Positions 36,071 to 46,813 of a stretch of 64,000 nt of DNA are shown here, one piece after another. Made by a program: the position numbers and the translations under genes. The stretch comes from Perilla frutescens. Its lineage: Eukaryota > Streptophyta > Magnoliopsida > Lamiales > Lamiaceae. The stretch spans positions 12,921,501 to 12,985,500 of the forward strand of contig BRKX01000004.1 in NCBI GenBank assembly GCA_026008535.1. Reading direction: 5' to 3'. The notes under the pieces were generated by a model, which saw only the letters and a program-made list of their open reading frames with translations, made no database searches and was not told the origin of the DNA. Each line of letters begins with the position of its first letter. Position 1 is the stretch's first letter.

Positions 36071-36342
36071 ATTTGTTTCTAGTGTGAAATTCTTTATTTT
36101 AATTATTTATACCCGTATATAAATTAAATATATCAATACCAATGAAAACATTTGAATATCATCGAAATCAAATAAAATCTAAATATCTGAATCACATTAA
36201 ACATCATAATATCATTCATACAATATTCGCGCAAAATATCACAAAATATGCTATGTACTAACCAAACATCTAATATTCATAACAAAGTAGTTTATAATAT
36301 AAGTACCAAACATCTAAAATAAAAACACAACATAACTAACTG

Positions 36343-36600
36343 GTTGGTGGAGGTTGTTGTAGCTGTGAACTGAGCGACTGGGACTGTATCCGACGTGATA
36401 GATTGGACTCGGTCATCTCCTGCATCTGCAGTTGGTGTTGTTCTATTTGATGCTGCAAAACCTCTTCCATATGTCGTTTAGCATCTTCTCGTTATTTTTG
36501 CAATTACTCTTAGCTCTCTCGTAGTTGACTCTCCACTCGAAGTTGAGTAAATATGTGATCGATTTCCAAGGCCGAACACACATTTCTTTTCTGAGACACC
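36343..36600 (-). pseudogene. CACTA TNPA-like C-terminus, fragment
   Basis: The minus-strand frame reads HIFTQLRVESQLRES, then HMEEVLQHQIEQHQLQMQEM and a Gln/Ser-rich end (SQLQQPPPTS). It is coiled-coil-like and sits just inside the subterminal repeats, like the C-terminus of Transposase_24 proteins in CACTA elements. Internal stops are present. Assignment rests on position and composition more than on conserved motifs. Confidence 0.45.
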
Positions 36601-36789
36601 AACTACATCTACAAAAAGAGATGACATGTCGATGCCACCACCATCACCTTCAGCACTATCATCATGATGTTTGACTTTGACTCATCTCTTCAACACATGC
36701 ATGGACATCTGTCTGAAAAAATTAATTATAGTTGAAGTGTTTTTATATTACAAAATGCATAATATAGTTAGTAAAAACAATTTCTGCTT

Positions 36790-37150
36790 ATTGCAATCTG
36801 CTTAAACTTGCCATCAGTAAACACTCCATCTGCTCTGGCGTGGAGTAGTAAAAAAAATCCCAATCACTAATTTTATGAGTAGACTCCCTTTTCCCTTAAC
36901 CTGCTTGATACAAGTAAGTATCACCATATTAGTCAATCAATTTGATAAAATTTAGAAATCCAAGAGAACTTAATGCAGCTGCAATAGTATGATCATTTCA
37001 TTGAAGAAGCACTGTTGCAAAAGCAAACACACGAATAAGCTTGCGAGCAAAAACATCACATTGGGACAAGAAATATCTAATTTTTTCATCACTACCAATT
37101 GAGGCAGTATGAGCTCCCAAATGATACCATTACAAAACTTATTGCAGAGT
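36790..37150 (-). pseudogene. Unidentified coding-like fragment inside the CACTA
   Basis: The minus strand reads LGAHTASIGSDEKIRYFLSQ, CDVFARKLIRVFAFATVLLQ, a stop, then NDHTIAAALSSLGFLNFIKL. After a further stop comes DWDFFYYSTPEQMECLLMAS. Composition looks like decayed exon sequence. I cannot name the family. It may be a second captured host gene or part of the same one as the neighbouring RFC1-like piece. Confidence 0.35.
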
Positions 37151-37729
37151 CTCTACATTTTATTTAGAAAAAGAGAGAAAAATAAACAGTTAATGTAAGT
37201 AATAAATAGGCAAGATTATAATTAGATGTACATATTAGTAATTAGTATTAATTTGAAAAATAAAAAATTAAAAAAATTCTCATGTCTACACAAACATAAT
37301 CCTAATGCACTAGTCGTGCCCAACAAAGATTATATATTTAAAAGTAAGAATTATGATTTTATCATGTTTAACTTTTAAAATATGCATTTTAAACATAATT
37401 AAGCAGAAGTGTGAATGTAGGCAAATTTTGGAATCACAAAATCAGGAGTAGAAAAAGCAACCATGCAGAAGAAATTTCACTACAAATCCACAACAAGTAC
37501 ATCAACTCAGTTCAATGAATTCATGATATTGGTTGTTATATAAAAAAATAAATTAACCTATCCAAGAAGGTAAGTTGGATGAGATGTGAATTTTTTGTAA
37601 TTTCTCTAAATCTCTTGGATAAATTGGTGTACCTGGAAGAAACACATATAAAGTTCCAACAATTTGAAGAAAGAAAAAGATTACAAGACTTTAGGAAAAT
37701 AAGGAATTAAAAGCATTACGTATGAGCAT

Positions 37730-37977
37730 GACCTACTTCATATGGAGTAAATCTCTATATGAGTCAGCCATACGTATATCTCCATTATTTCTTTCTGCAA
37801 GTTCCTCAAGTGCAATCTGTTATCACAAAGCACCATCTTAATCAATTATATTAGGAGACATGCAATAATGCAATGATAGCTATTACAAAAACATAATAGG
37901 AAAAGAATCCTGAGAGTATGTACCTCGTTAATTTGAAGTCCTTCAGTACTTGCTATATGTGATAATCTTTAAGCAAC
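37730..37977 (-). pseudogene. Replication factor C large subunit (RFC1)-like fragment
   Basis: Exon 1 (37977-37924) reads RLSHIASTEGLQINE after a TAA. Exon 2 (37816 to about 37730) reads IALEELAERNNGDIRMA and then diverges. They are separated by a 107-bp intron with GT and AG ends (37923-37817). The pair matches, from memory, the plant RFC1 stretch that runs RL..IA..EGL..NEIAL.ELAER.NGDIR.A. RFC1 loads the PCNA sliding clamp; this piece is far too short to work. It most likely represents a host gene fragment captured by the CACTA element, as seen for other plant transposons. No flanking RFC1 exons were found. Confidence 0.55.
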
Positions 37978-39219
37978 CTGTAATTATCACAAAAAGAAAA
38001 TATTGACCAACAAACAATAACAACCATCATGCTTAATCCATCACTATGAATAGCATTCCATATCCGTGTCGATCAAACAATAAACGCACACATAGTAATG
38101 TTAAGCAGATTATTTTATGAACAAGGTTTAGGTTAAATTAACCTTGAGCATAGACTGAAATTGCCATCTATAATAGCATACACATGAGCTGAAGAGGAAA
38201 CTTCAATTAGCTCCTACCTTTAATAAGAATAGCATGAAGCTCATAATAATCATGACATTGTTCAAATGGTTGACTCAAATATGACCATATTCATGCTTTG
38301 TAGGCCAGAACAAACATTCAAGAATTCAACATTCGATGCTTGGAAATGCATTTGATGCACACTCTGCAATATCGATTATCACTAGAAAAATAGAAATAAA
38401 AAGATTTGCTCACTCAGAACATATATTTCATGAAGCAGCAATCTGCAGAATGGCAACGTCAAACTAAATCTAACAAAAGCCAAGTCAAAGAAATACCATC
38501 ACCTCAAACTAGTGAAGAAATGCAAAAAAACTTCCAATAAAAATCTGAAGTAGGTGAAAGAAACTAGAAATCCTATGCCAAGTAGAATCAGAATACAAAA
38601 GTATGACAAGGCAGCAAAAGTATCAAGAAACTCAAAATAAAACCGCGTCCTTATGTGTCCTGGACTGCAAGACAAGCTAGTTCTACTGTAACAACCTCTC
38701 TTCTACTCATTTCCTTTACCGAGATTTTCAAGAACAAATGAACTGTTAGTTTGACTGTTGCTAAAAAAAATTGAGTTATAATTTTGAAAAAATAGAACAA
38801 AATGGATCATATTTTTATGTAAAAAATCACATGGCTTTTTCTTCTATATCTTCTCTTTCAAATGAGGGTTTCTATCCAGAAATTAAAATTTGAATTAAAA
38901 ATCAAAAGGAAAAATCAGGACAATCGAAGACGATTGTGTTAATAGCATCCAAATTTTTAAATATGCTTGCCCATCCTGATTATGATAACATTTGATGATA
39001 AAATTAAGTCAATTAACAGATCTTTTATCATAATTCATAAGATGCCGATCACTGTTTCAACTCTATTTGTATAATTCTCCAAAATATCTGTTTGTTCATT
39101 TAATGATCGGGCAAAATGTTTGAATAATACCAATTTTATATCCAATGTTTCAATAATATTTTAAAATCGAAGGAAAGAATGAGAAGTAGGAGAATTGAAG
39201 AAAATCAAACCTTGTTCGA
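37978..39219. other. Non-coding part of the CACTA fragment
   Basis: AT-rich sequence with no recognisable exon or repeat on either strand. It could be intronic sequence of a captured gene or eroded CACTA DNA. The CACTA right end should lie here but is not visible. Confidence 0.5.
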
Positions 39220-40036
39220 TTGGAGGATAAAAGGTCGTCCCGGAGCTGTGACAGAGGACGCCGGAGCAGAGAGCAAAGAGATGAAACTAAGTCAATGAAC
39301 AATTATGATAACAATGAGAACGAGGAGGATACCAATAACAACGATATAGATGGGTTTGCTCAAAATACCGTAGATGCACTAAGAAGGATTCTACCTCAAC
39401 AAAATTAGAATCAACATCAACACCAGGAAGGAGATGGAATCTTGACGCAATTTTGCCAGTTGGGACCGCCCAAGTTGAAAGGAACTGGAGGACCTTTAGC
39501 AGCAGAGGAGTGGATTCGAGAATAGGAACGAATCTTCAATTACCCAGGATACACAGACGCATAAAGAGTTACCTGTACAGTGTTTTAGTTGACGAAAGAT
39601 GCAAGTCACTGGTGGAAGGCGGTGAAGCTTGGCATGAGTTAAGAACAATAGACCAACTTAACCTGGACCATTTTCAAAAAAATGGTCCTGGAGAATTATT
39701 TTTCACAGGCGTTCCGCAAGCAAAAAGAGAAAGAGCTAATGAATCTGGAGCAAAACAAGATGACTATTCTGGAGTATGAGTAGAAATTCAACCAGCTAGC
39801 TAGCTATGCTTCTTACTTGGTACACACAGATGAAAAGAAGGCCTGACGATTTGAAGATGGATTGCATGTTGAGATTGGAGCACACTTATCCGCACTCAAT
39901 CTCACTACCTAATCAGAAATTGTGCAATGAGCTCGGGCGGTGTCAACTCGTCTGAATTTGGATAAGCTAGTCTCGAGACCTTTAAGCAATGGTGGAAAAA
40001 GACGATGTGATGATCGCGACACTCATGACAGAGAGC

Positions 40037-40310
40037 CACTACTAGAAAAATGCTAATAGACAATGTGCTAAAGACTACGGATTTTTACATAACCATTGTC
40101 TTTATATTAATAGACAACGGTCACCACATTTTTTTTTTGCTCACAATGGTTGCTGAAAACCATTGTCTATATGTTAATAGATAACGGTCGATCAGTAGTC
40201 TTTGTCTATCTCCACGTTTTTTCATAGATGACATTATATACACAATGGTTTAACTAGCCGTTGTAAATTGACAACGATTATTTGTAACCGTTGTGAGGGT
40301 AATTGGGTAA
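40037..40310. repeat. Left terminal and subterminal repeats (TAGACAACGGT)
   Basis: TAATAGACAACGGTC, CCATTGTCTATATG, AACCATTGTCT and related words recur about eight times in both orientations after the CACTACTAGAAAAA terminus. Confidence 0.7.
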
Positions 40311-40422
40311 AATGATGTTATTTCATTTAGGAAACACAATTAATTGGATTTGGCCCCAAATTTCACCCTACAAGCTTAAAATCAAAATTACCCCAAAATT
40401 GTAATCTCTCATGAGCTATTCC

Positions 40423-40485
40423 CCGCCGCCATGAGTGGTCTCTCCGCCGCCGTGAGTGGTCTCTCCGCCACCGTGAGTGGTCTCA
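40423..40485 (+). repeat. Three 21-bp tandem repeats
   Basis: Three 21-bp units (40423-40443, 40444-40464, 40465-40485) share CCGCCGCC and GTGAGTGGTCTC with few changes. An ATG at 40431 opens a frame of about 51 codons repeating a SGLSA motif. I see no sign that it is a real gene. Confidence 0.75.
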
Positions 40486-40619
40486 CATTCACGCCTTCTC
40501 ACCTTCTCTGCTATTCATCATCTTCTCCGTTGTTTTTGCTAAGAGTTGGGCCCCTGATTTGGAAACACGATTTATTCGTTTGAAATGGCTGATTAAGCGT
40601 TAGTAAAAATTGTAGGTTT

Positions 40620-40836
40620 TGTTAAATTAACATGGCATTCATGGATGATTTGAACAAAGAATCTAAAACACAATATATTTGTTAGAGTGTTCTTACAAGC
40701 TTGCAAGACAAAGATGCTAGAATACAATATGTAGGCTATAAGGGAACACTCAAATATAAAGAGTGTCTCTAGGGTAAGAGAGAAAGACAACAATACCCTT
40801 AGTGACTAGACAAATAATAAAATAATATTTCTAACA
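40620..40836 (-). repeat. Copia 3' LTR
   Basis: 217 bp with TGTTAAATTAACATGG and TTTCTAACA ends; partner of 45261-45478. Confidence 0.93.
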
Positions 40837-40851
40837 CCCTCCCTCAAACTC
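40837..40851 (-). other. Copia polypurine tract
   Basis: The minus strand reads GAGTTTGAGGGAGGG immediately before the 3' LTR start (TGTTAGAAAT). Confidence 0.85.
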
Positions 40852-40852
40852 A

Positions 40853-43800
40853 AGATGTCGCTGCAACGAGCATCGAGAGTTTGCCAACTAAAGCATGAAA
40901 GTGCGGGAGCGGAAGTGGCTTGGTGAACAAATCAGCAATCTGTGAAGTGGAGGCAATGAAAGGGAGCTCAAGTGTTCTCTGTTGCAAATGATGGCGAGTG
41001 AAGTGACAGTCGATCTCAATATGTTTGGTACGCTCGTGAAAGACAGAGTTATATACAATCTGAATGGCACTCTTGTTGTCACAGTACATCAGGGTCGGGG
41101 TAGAGATGGAGACACCCATCTCAGCAAGTAACATAATCTCAGTGGTAGTGGAGGCCGTGGCTCGATACTCGGCTTCTATAGATGAGCGAGAAACAACCTT
41201 TTGTTTCTTATTCTTCTAAGAGATAAGAGAATCACCAAGGAAAACACACATCCCAATGGTGGATTTACGTTCAATAGGATCACTGGCCCAATCAGCATCA
41301 GAAAATGCACGAAGCTCAAGGGATGAAGTGGAAGAGTACAAGAGGCTATGGAACATTGTACCTCGGAGATAGCGAAGAATACGAAGGACAGCAGACCAAT
41401 GAACTGTTGTGGGAGAAGAAACAAATTGACTGACAATATGAACAACATAAGCAATATCCAGATGAGAGATAACGAGGTAGACCAAACTCCCAACGATGGT
41501 GCGGTATAAGGTGGGATCATCCAAAGGTAAGCCATCAGAAGGGGAGTACCGAACATTGGCTTCCATGGGAGTATCAATGGTGTGAGTATCAGTAAGGCGA
41601 GCACGATCAAGAATGTCAGCAATATACTTGGACTGAGATAAGAGATACCCTCTAGGGGACCTGCAAACCTCAATACCAAGAAAATATCAAAGGGGACCCA
41701 AGTCTTTCATTTCAAAACGGGATTCTAAATCTGACTTCAGAGCGGAGATGCCATCAAAATCATTCCCAGTAATGATCATGTCATCAACATATAAGGATAA
41801 GAGAATAATGCCAGAATCTGAGGTCTTAACGAACAGTGCATGATCACATTCACTCATACGGAAACCAAGGGTGGTGAGAGCAATAGAGAATGTGTCGTAC
41901 GAAGAATGGAAAACCTATTTAAGACCATACAAAGACTTCTTGAGCCGAAAGACATATCCAGTCTTGTGGGGGACTCCTGGAGGAGGAGTAATATAGATCT
42001 CATCAATAAGATCTCCATGTAAGAAGGCATTCTTAACATCCATCTGAGAGAGATCCCACTGACGAACATCAGCTACAGCAATAAGTTTGCGAACCGTGGT
42101 CATCTTGGCAACAGGAGCAAAGGTTTCTTCATAATGCAGACCATATTGCTGTGAAAACCCCTTGGCAACCAACCTTGCCTTATACCTTTCAATAGATCCA
42201 TCTGCCTTAGTCTTTATCTTGTAATCCCATTGAGAACCAATGGCATGTTTTTCTTGAGGAAGAGGTACTAATTCCCAAGTGTCAGTCTTATGTAGAGCTT
42301 GAAGTTCATCGTCCATAGCCTGTTGCCACATGGGATCAAGAGAAGCCTCTTTGTAGGAGGTAGGTTCATAAATTTTGTGGATGGAAGTAAGAAAAGCAGT
42401 GAAAGAAGGAGAATATGAAGAATAGGCAAAATCAGGAAGACGAGTAGACTTACTGACATGAGTAGAACGATGAAGAGGTGGATCCACATTCTCAGATAGT
42501 GGAGACGAGGCAGGTTGAATAATATCATTAGGGACTTTATCATTAGTACCTGCATGTTCAAGCTTACAATTTCTAATAAACGGATCAACATATATAAGGT
42601 CAGACATGGTGACGTTGTTAGAAGACGAGGGAATGGAATACAAAGGAATATGCTCGATAAAGAAAACATGACGGGACACATATAACTTATGATTGACAGG
42701 ATCAAAATAGCGATAACTCTTTTGACCTTCCCCATAACCAAGGAAAACACATAAGGCAGAATGAGAGGACAATTTGCTTCGTTCAACATGAGGGCGAAGA
42801 ACGAAGCAAGCGCATCCAAAGACACGCAGATGAGTATAGTCAGGGGCATATCCAAAAAGTTTCTCAAAAGGAGACACACCAGAGGTAACGGCAAAAGGAA
42901 GTCTATTTATCAAGTAAACAGAGGTGAAGGCTGCCTCTCCCCAAAATTCACCAGGAACGGAGGCAGACAGAAGGAGAGAACGGGCAGTTTCCATGATGTG
43001 GTGATATTTTCTCTCTGCTACACCATTTTGTTGAGGTGTGTCAGTACAAGAACTTTGGTGTATAGTGCCATCAGTAGCAAGCAACTCTCTAAAGCTATTG
43101 GAAGTGTATTCACACCCAAGTCACACCTAAAACACTTAATGACAGATGAGAATTGAGTTTTGACAAGAGCACGAAAAGTTTGGTAAATGCCTAGAAAATC
43201 AAAATGATGCTTCATAAGGTAAATCCAACAATAATGAGTATGATCATCAATAAAAGAGTCATAATATCTTGACCCTCCTTTTGTGGCAATAGGGGAGGGT
43301 CCCCAAACATTAGAATGTATCAAGTCAAAAGGAGCATGAGAAATAGAAGTACTGTGATGAAAAGGCAAAGCAAAAAACTTTGCATGTTTACATCCATTAC
43401 AAGCAGATATGTCATGACCCTTAACAGATCCTAAAGATCCATTGTTAGCCATATAGTTTAAACGAGAAAAGGAAACATGTCCAAGATGAGAATGCCACAA
43501 ATAAAAACTAGAAGAGGAAGGACTCAAATGAAAATTTGACAGGTCAACACTAGAGGCAGCAACTTCAGGGGCTTTAAGATGATCCAAAATGTATAGTTCA
43601 CCCTGCCTATGGCCTGTCCCAATCTCCCTCCGAGAACGTAGATCCTGAATATGACAAGAATTAGAAATAAAAGTTAAAGCGACACCTGTATCATAAATTT
43701 TTCCAACAGAAGCTAAATTCAAGGCAAGTTTAGGAATATGATAGACATTTGAGAGAGAAATATTATGCAAGATGACATGGCCTATCCCAGAAGATGATAT

Positions 43801-44149
43801 ATGAGTTCCATCAGCTGTAGCAACATATATGGAATGTGATGGACTAATGGAAGTAAAAGCATCTGCATTAGGTGACATATGGTTGGTAGCTCCAGAGTCT
43901 AAAATCCAAACAGAAGGAGATATACCTGTAGAACCTGAGGTTGACAAACTTGCTGCAGCAGTCATGGCATGGGATTGAGAATTGATGAATTTCTGGAACT
44001 TCTCAAAGAGATCATCTGACAAGGTGCCAGAGGAGGAGGTTTCAGTGTTCATCTGTGAAGAGGCAGGTGTTGTAGCAGCAGTATGAGGGGGCTTAAATTG
44101 CCTATGAGACTGATTCTGACCAAAGGTATGAAGAACACGAGCAGCTGTG
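40853..44149 (-). pseudogene. Copia pol (PR-IN-RT-RNase H), defective
   Basis: Protease: WILDSGATNHMS (canonical). GAG-pre-integrase: YLWHSHLGHVSFSRL. Integrase: CNGCKHAK zinc end, then DLIHSNVWGP, where the first catalytic Asp is Asn (codon 43309-43311); after a frameshift near 43085, TPQQNGVAERKYHHIM. RT: SQWDYKIKTKADGSIERYKA, QMDVKNAFLHG, the catalytic YVDDMIITGND and LSQSKYIADIL. RNase H: FSDADWASDPIERKS, EAEYRATAS, MYCDNKSAIQI and ADLFTKPLPL. Stops are TAG after YGLK (41912-41914, where Gln is usual), TGA after LGPL near 41695, and TAG after SLIS near 41215. Confidence 0.9.
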
Positions 44150-44972
44150 GTGTTTGACTTGTTTACCAGCTCAGGGCATTGAGCTTTCCAATGACCAGGT
44201 TGCTTATAGTAGTTGCAGATGCTTGAATCAGAAATTAGATTCTTATTCTGGTTATGGCTTGGGGGCCTGCCATATTCTTATGTTGAGGACGTGAATGAGC
44301 AGCCAAAACAGATTGGTTGGGCGCTGGAAGAACACCCTTCATGGTTCCGGTCTTGTGTCGAACTTCCTCAGCAAGAAGCTCACTGACTACTGCATCAACT
44401 GAAGGCAGAGGATTATGATGTAGAATATTACCACGCAAGCCTTCAAAGTCATCACGGAGGGCCATCAGAAATTGGACAAGACGTTGTTGCTCCCTTCTAG
44501 CAATATAGGGAGCAAAAGCGCTGAGTTCTGCAGATTCTGTAAGAGCAAGTTGATCCCAAAAGTTTGACATGGTGTTGTAGAATTCTTGAATGCTCATGTC
44601 TTTCTGATTAATCAAACGAATGTCCATCTCCAGTTGGTATTGTTTAGCAAAATTTGACTGTGTATACAGTCTCTGCAAATGATCCCATACCCGTTTAGCA
44701 GTATTGAACTTAGCTAGCTGCATCCCAATAGAGTTCTCGACAGAATTATTGATCCAAGTAATAACTTTTGAATTGCAAACACTCCAATTCTCAAGCTGCT
44801 CAACATATTTTTCATTCCCTGCCTCAGTAGGCTTGGAATAATCTCCAGATACATAGCCCCACATTCTTTTCCCATTCAAAAAAATTTTCATAGAAAAACT
44901 CCAATATGAGTAGTTGCTTCCATTCAAACGAATACTAATAGATTGAAGTGAATCATCCTTCTCCAAAGACAT
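44150..44972 (-). pseudogene. Copia gag (Retrotran_gag_3/UBN2 type), frameshifted
   Basis: I choose the Met at 44972 (MSLEKDDSLQSISIRLNGSN) over an upstream Met at 45035, because the intervening residues are hydrophobic and not gag-like. NGSNYSYWSFSMKIFLNGKR, ENSIGMQLAKFNTAKRVWDH and LQRLYTQSNFAKQYQLEMDI mark a Copia gag. The frame ends at 44235. The zinc knuckle continues in another frame (CNYYKQPGHWKAQC, 44217-44176) with Tyr at the second Cys position. The hinge to pol is Ser/Thr-rich. Confidence 0.82.
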
Positions 44973-45245
44973 TGTGGCAGAATTGAAACAAACAATACCA
45001 ATCAAGAATGATAAAACCCAACACCAAACTGACAAATGCTATCAGATTTGAAATCAAACAAGAAACAATCAAAGAACAAGCACCAAATCCAACTATCAAG
45101 GCCAAGTAAGAAAACCGAGCTAGGGCATGAACAAATATCAAGAATCAGTAAGAATACCGAACAATCTGCATCAATACGAGCTTCTGGAAGAGCAGCAACA
45201 GAGAATCGAGCGAGCAATCCGCAAGATCGTGTATCGTATTTTAAA

Positions 45246-45260
45246 CCCGCTCTGATACCA
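45246..45260 (-). other. Copia primer binding site
   Basis: The minus strand reads TGGTATCAGAGCGGG directly after the 5' LTR, a perfect initiator tRNA-Met type site. Confidence 0.9.
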
Positions 45261-45478
45261 TGTTAAATTAGCATGGCATTCATGGATGATTTGAACAAAG
45301 AATCTAAACACACAATATATTTGTTAGAGTGTTCTTACAAGCTTGCAAGACAAAGATGCTAGAATACAATATGTAGGCTACAAGGAAAAACTCAAATATA
45401 AAGAGTGTCTCTAGGGTAAAAGAGAAAGACAACAATACCCTTAGTGACTAGACAAATAATAAAATAATATTTCTAACA
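45261..45478 (-). repeat. Copia 5' LTR
   Basis: 218 bp; ends TGTTAAATTAGCATGG and TTTCTAACA; partner of 40620-40836. Confidence 0.93.
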
Positions 45479-45483
45479 GGTTT

Positions 45484-46209
45484 TTGGAGTTTCCCTTTTA
45501 TTTAAAGATCTATTTTTTAACCCCTTTCTGCAATTTCGCTTGCTGCTAAAAGTCAATGTTTGCAAAAATATGCAGTATCTGAAGTTGATGAGATCATGAG
45601 AGAACGAAATGAAATCAGTAGTGTTTTTTTGCTTTTCTTTTATACAATTTGGAATGGTGGCGTTTGTGATTTCGTGTTTTGGAAAAGATTAATTTTTGTG
45701 TGGCGTTTCTTGAATTCTGGGCTCTACTATTGAATCTGTCACTGTCTGCGGAATGTGGCCTAGAATTTGAAGAAGGCGATTAAAGGTTTGTGCGTGCCTG
45801 CATGTGTGTTTTCATGTGTTTGAAATTATAGTGGGATGAATTTTCTTTGGAATTTCATTTATATAGGTTGTGTTTTAAGCAATATTTATACTAGCCTTAT
45901 TTTTAGAAGAAGTGTGTATATCCGGTTCAAGTTTGTAATTTTTCATGAATTCAAATTACGTCTGCAGGTTTTGAAATGTGAGGTAGTGGCTGACGACAAT
46001 TTCCTATGAAATATTTATATATTTCAGTAGGAAATTCTTTAGTTGTTCGGAGTAGGATTATGATGAGAAGAAGATGATAATTAGAATGTTAGTGGTTGAG
46101 AATGAAACTGAAATACCTCCACCAGGAATCGGTTACTCCCTATCTCATGTCTGTGGTGACTGGTGAGGTATCAATTAATTTTTATTTATTTAATCTATCT
46201 ATACATATA
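45484..46209. other. Non-coding interior of the CACTA-like element
   Basis: About 0.7 kb without a recognisable coding region or repeat. It continues the sequence left of the Copia insertion (40486-40614). Confidence 0.5.
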
Positions 46210-46475
46210 TTAAGGTAAAATTGTGTGATAGACAACGGTTCTGGAATAAACCGTTGTCTTTCACACGATTTAACATTTATATTTTAGACAACAGTTTTTT
46301 GTATCATGGACAACGGTTTTGAGTTAATAGACAACAGTACTGATATTTATTATTGCAAATTTAACTGTTGTCTTTCACACAATTTAACATTTATATTTTA
46401 CACAACAGTTTTTTGTATCATGGACAACGGTTTTGAGTAAATAGACAACAATACTGACATTTATTATTGTAAATT
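46210..46475. repeat. Right subterminal repeats (ACAACGGTT)
   Basis: GATAGACAACGGTTCTGG, AAACCGTTGTCTTTCACAC and two near-copies of about 120 bp (46255-46360 and 46366-46475, each with TTTTTTGTATCATGGACAAC) mirror the left array. The two longer near-copies form an internal direct repeat. Confidence 0.7.
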
Positions 46476-46813
46476 TTCTTCTTCTTCTAAAACTTTAAAT
46501 TTGAAACTTTTCTTTCTCTCTCCTTTTGGAAAATGCTCTGACTTCTCTCTAGACTTTTCCAAGTGTTCTTAATGTGTTCTTACCGATTTCGCATTTTTAA
46601 TCCATGATTTGCATGTTCTTTGGCTTGATTTTGTGTTTTTCATTTCGTTTTTCATTGTTTTACATCAATTTTTCCATGAAAATTTGATGATTTAATTTTG
46701 TGTTCTTCATCCTCATCGTTGTTCTTGGTGTTCATCACTCTTTTTCATTTTTCCATCTTTTGCTCAATTTTATTTTTCGTCATCTTGGTGTTAATCCGTG
46801 TGGTTCCGCCTTT

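Larger units (their letters stand above)
35733..39200 (-). mobile_element. CACTA transposon fragment with captured gene pieces; right end not seen
   Basis: The left end is a clear terminal repeat CACTACAAGAAAA (35733-35745), followed by about 330 bp of GACGGAAAT/TTTAGAGACGGA subterminal repeats. Inside, minus-strand pieces include a TNPA-like C-terminus (36343-36600), an unidentified coding-like piece (36790-37150) and an RFC1-like two-exon piece (37730-37977). I could not find a matching CTTGTAGTG end before the gag resumes at about 39220. The right limit is therefore a guess and the end may be deleted or highly diverged. Confidence 0.65.
35668..40030 (+). pseudogene. Gypsy gag, interrupted by a CACTA piece
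   Basis: A possible start is ATG 35668 (MFRSRLTTRSRKRV). The CACTA end begins at 35733. Gag-like sequence resumes near 39220 (RSCDRGRRSREQRDE, then an Asn/Asp-rich stretch). The core at 39430-40030 reads FCQLGPPKLKGTGG, AAEEWIRE, DASHWWKAVK, FNQLASYASYLVHTDEKKA, RFEDGLHVEIGAHLSALNL and ARAVSTRLNLDKL. This is the Retrotrans_gag family of Gypsy elements. At least seven stops break the core, so it is not functional. The joining of the two halves is inferred from position. Confidence 0.68.
33644..40036 (+). mobile_element. Gypsy (Tekay/Del-like) retrotransposon, 5' part only
   Basis: It consists of a 5' LTR (33644-35509), primer site and gag. Gag is interrupted by the CACTA piece starting at 35733 and stops at 40036, where another CACTA-like end begins. 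No pol or 3' LTR is found; they should lie beyond the nested elements, but the sequence after 62950 does not look like pol. So the element is truncated or its remainder lies outside the window. The LTR style (TGTAGCGACC...GGGCGTTTCA) and gag are closest to chromovirus-type Gypsy elements; the lineage is a guess. Confidence 0.75.
40620..45478 (-). mobile_element. Copia LTR retrotransposon, structurally complete (4.86 kb)
   Basis: The LTRs are 40620-40836 (217 bp) and 45261-45478 (218 bp). They differ by about five substitutions and one indel (about 97% identity). Target duplication is GGTTT (40615-40619 and 45479-45483). Primer site and polypurine tract are present, and gag and pol lie on the minus strand in Copia order (PR-IN-RT-RNase H). 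The element looks young but is disabled by a few stops, frameshifts and changed key residues. Confidence 0.93.
40037..46488. mobile_element. Non-autonomous CACTA-like element carrying a Copia insertion
   Basis: The left end is CACTACTAGAAAAATGC (40037), followed by TAGACAACGGT-type subterminal repeats (to about 40300). Matching repeats, ACAACGGTT and AACCGTTGTC, recur at 46210-46460. Removing the Copia element (40620-45478 plus duplication) leaves about 1.6 kb without transposase, so it would need another element's enzyme. The right terminal repeat is not clearly seen. The DNA runs into TTTTCTTCTTCTTCT, where the LINE starts. The rest of the element may be missing or lie after 62937. Confidence 0.6.

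Noticed and set aside
44973..45035. Upstream start and signal peptide for the Copia gag
   Set aside because: The 21 hydrophobic residues before Met 44972 are not gag-like. They lie just inside the primer site and are best read as untranslated leader.
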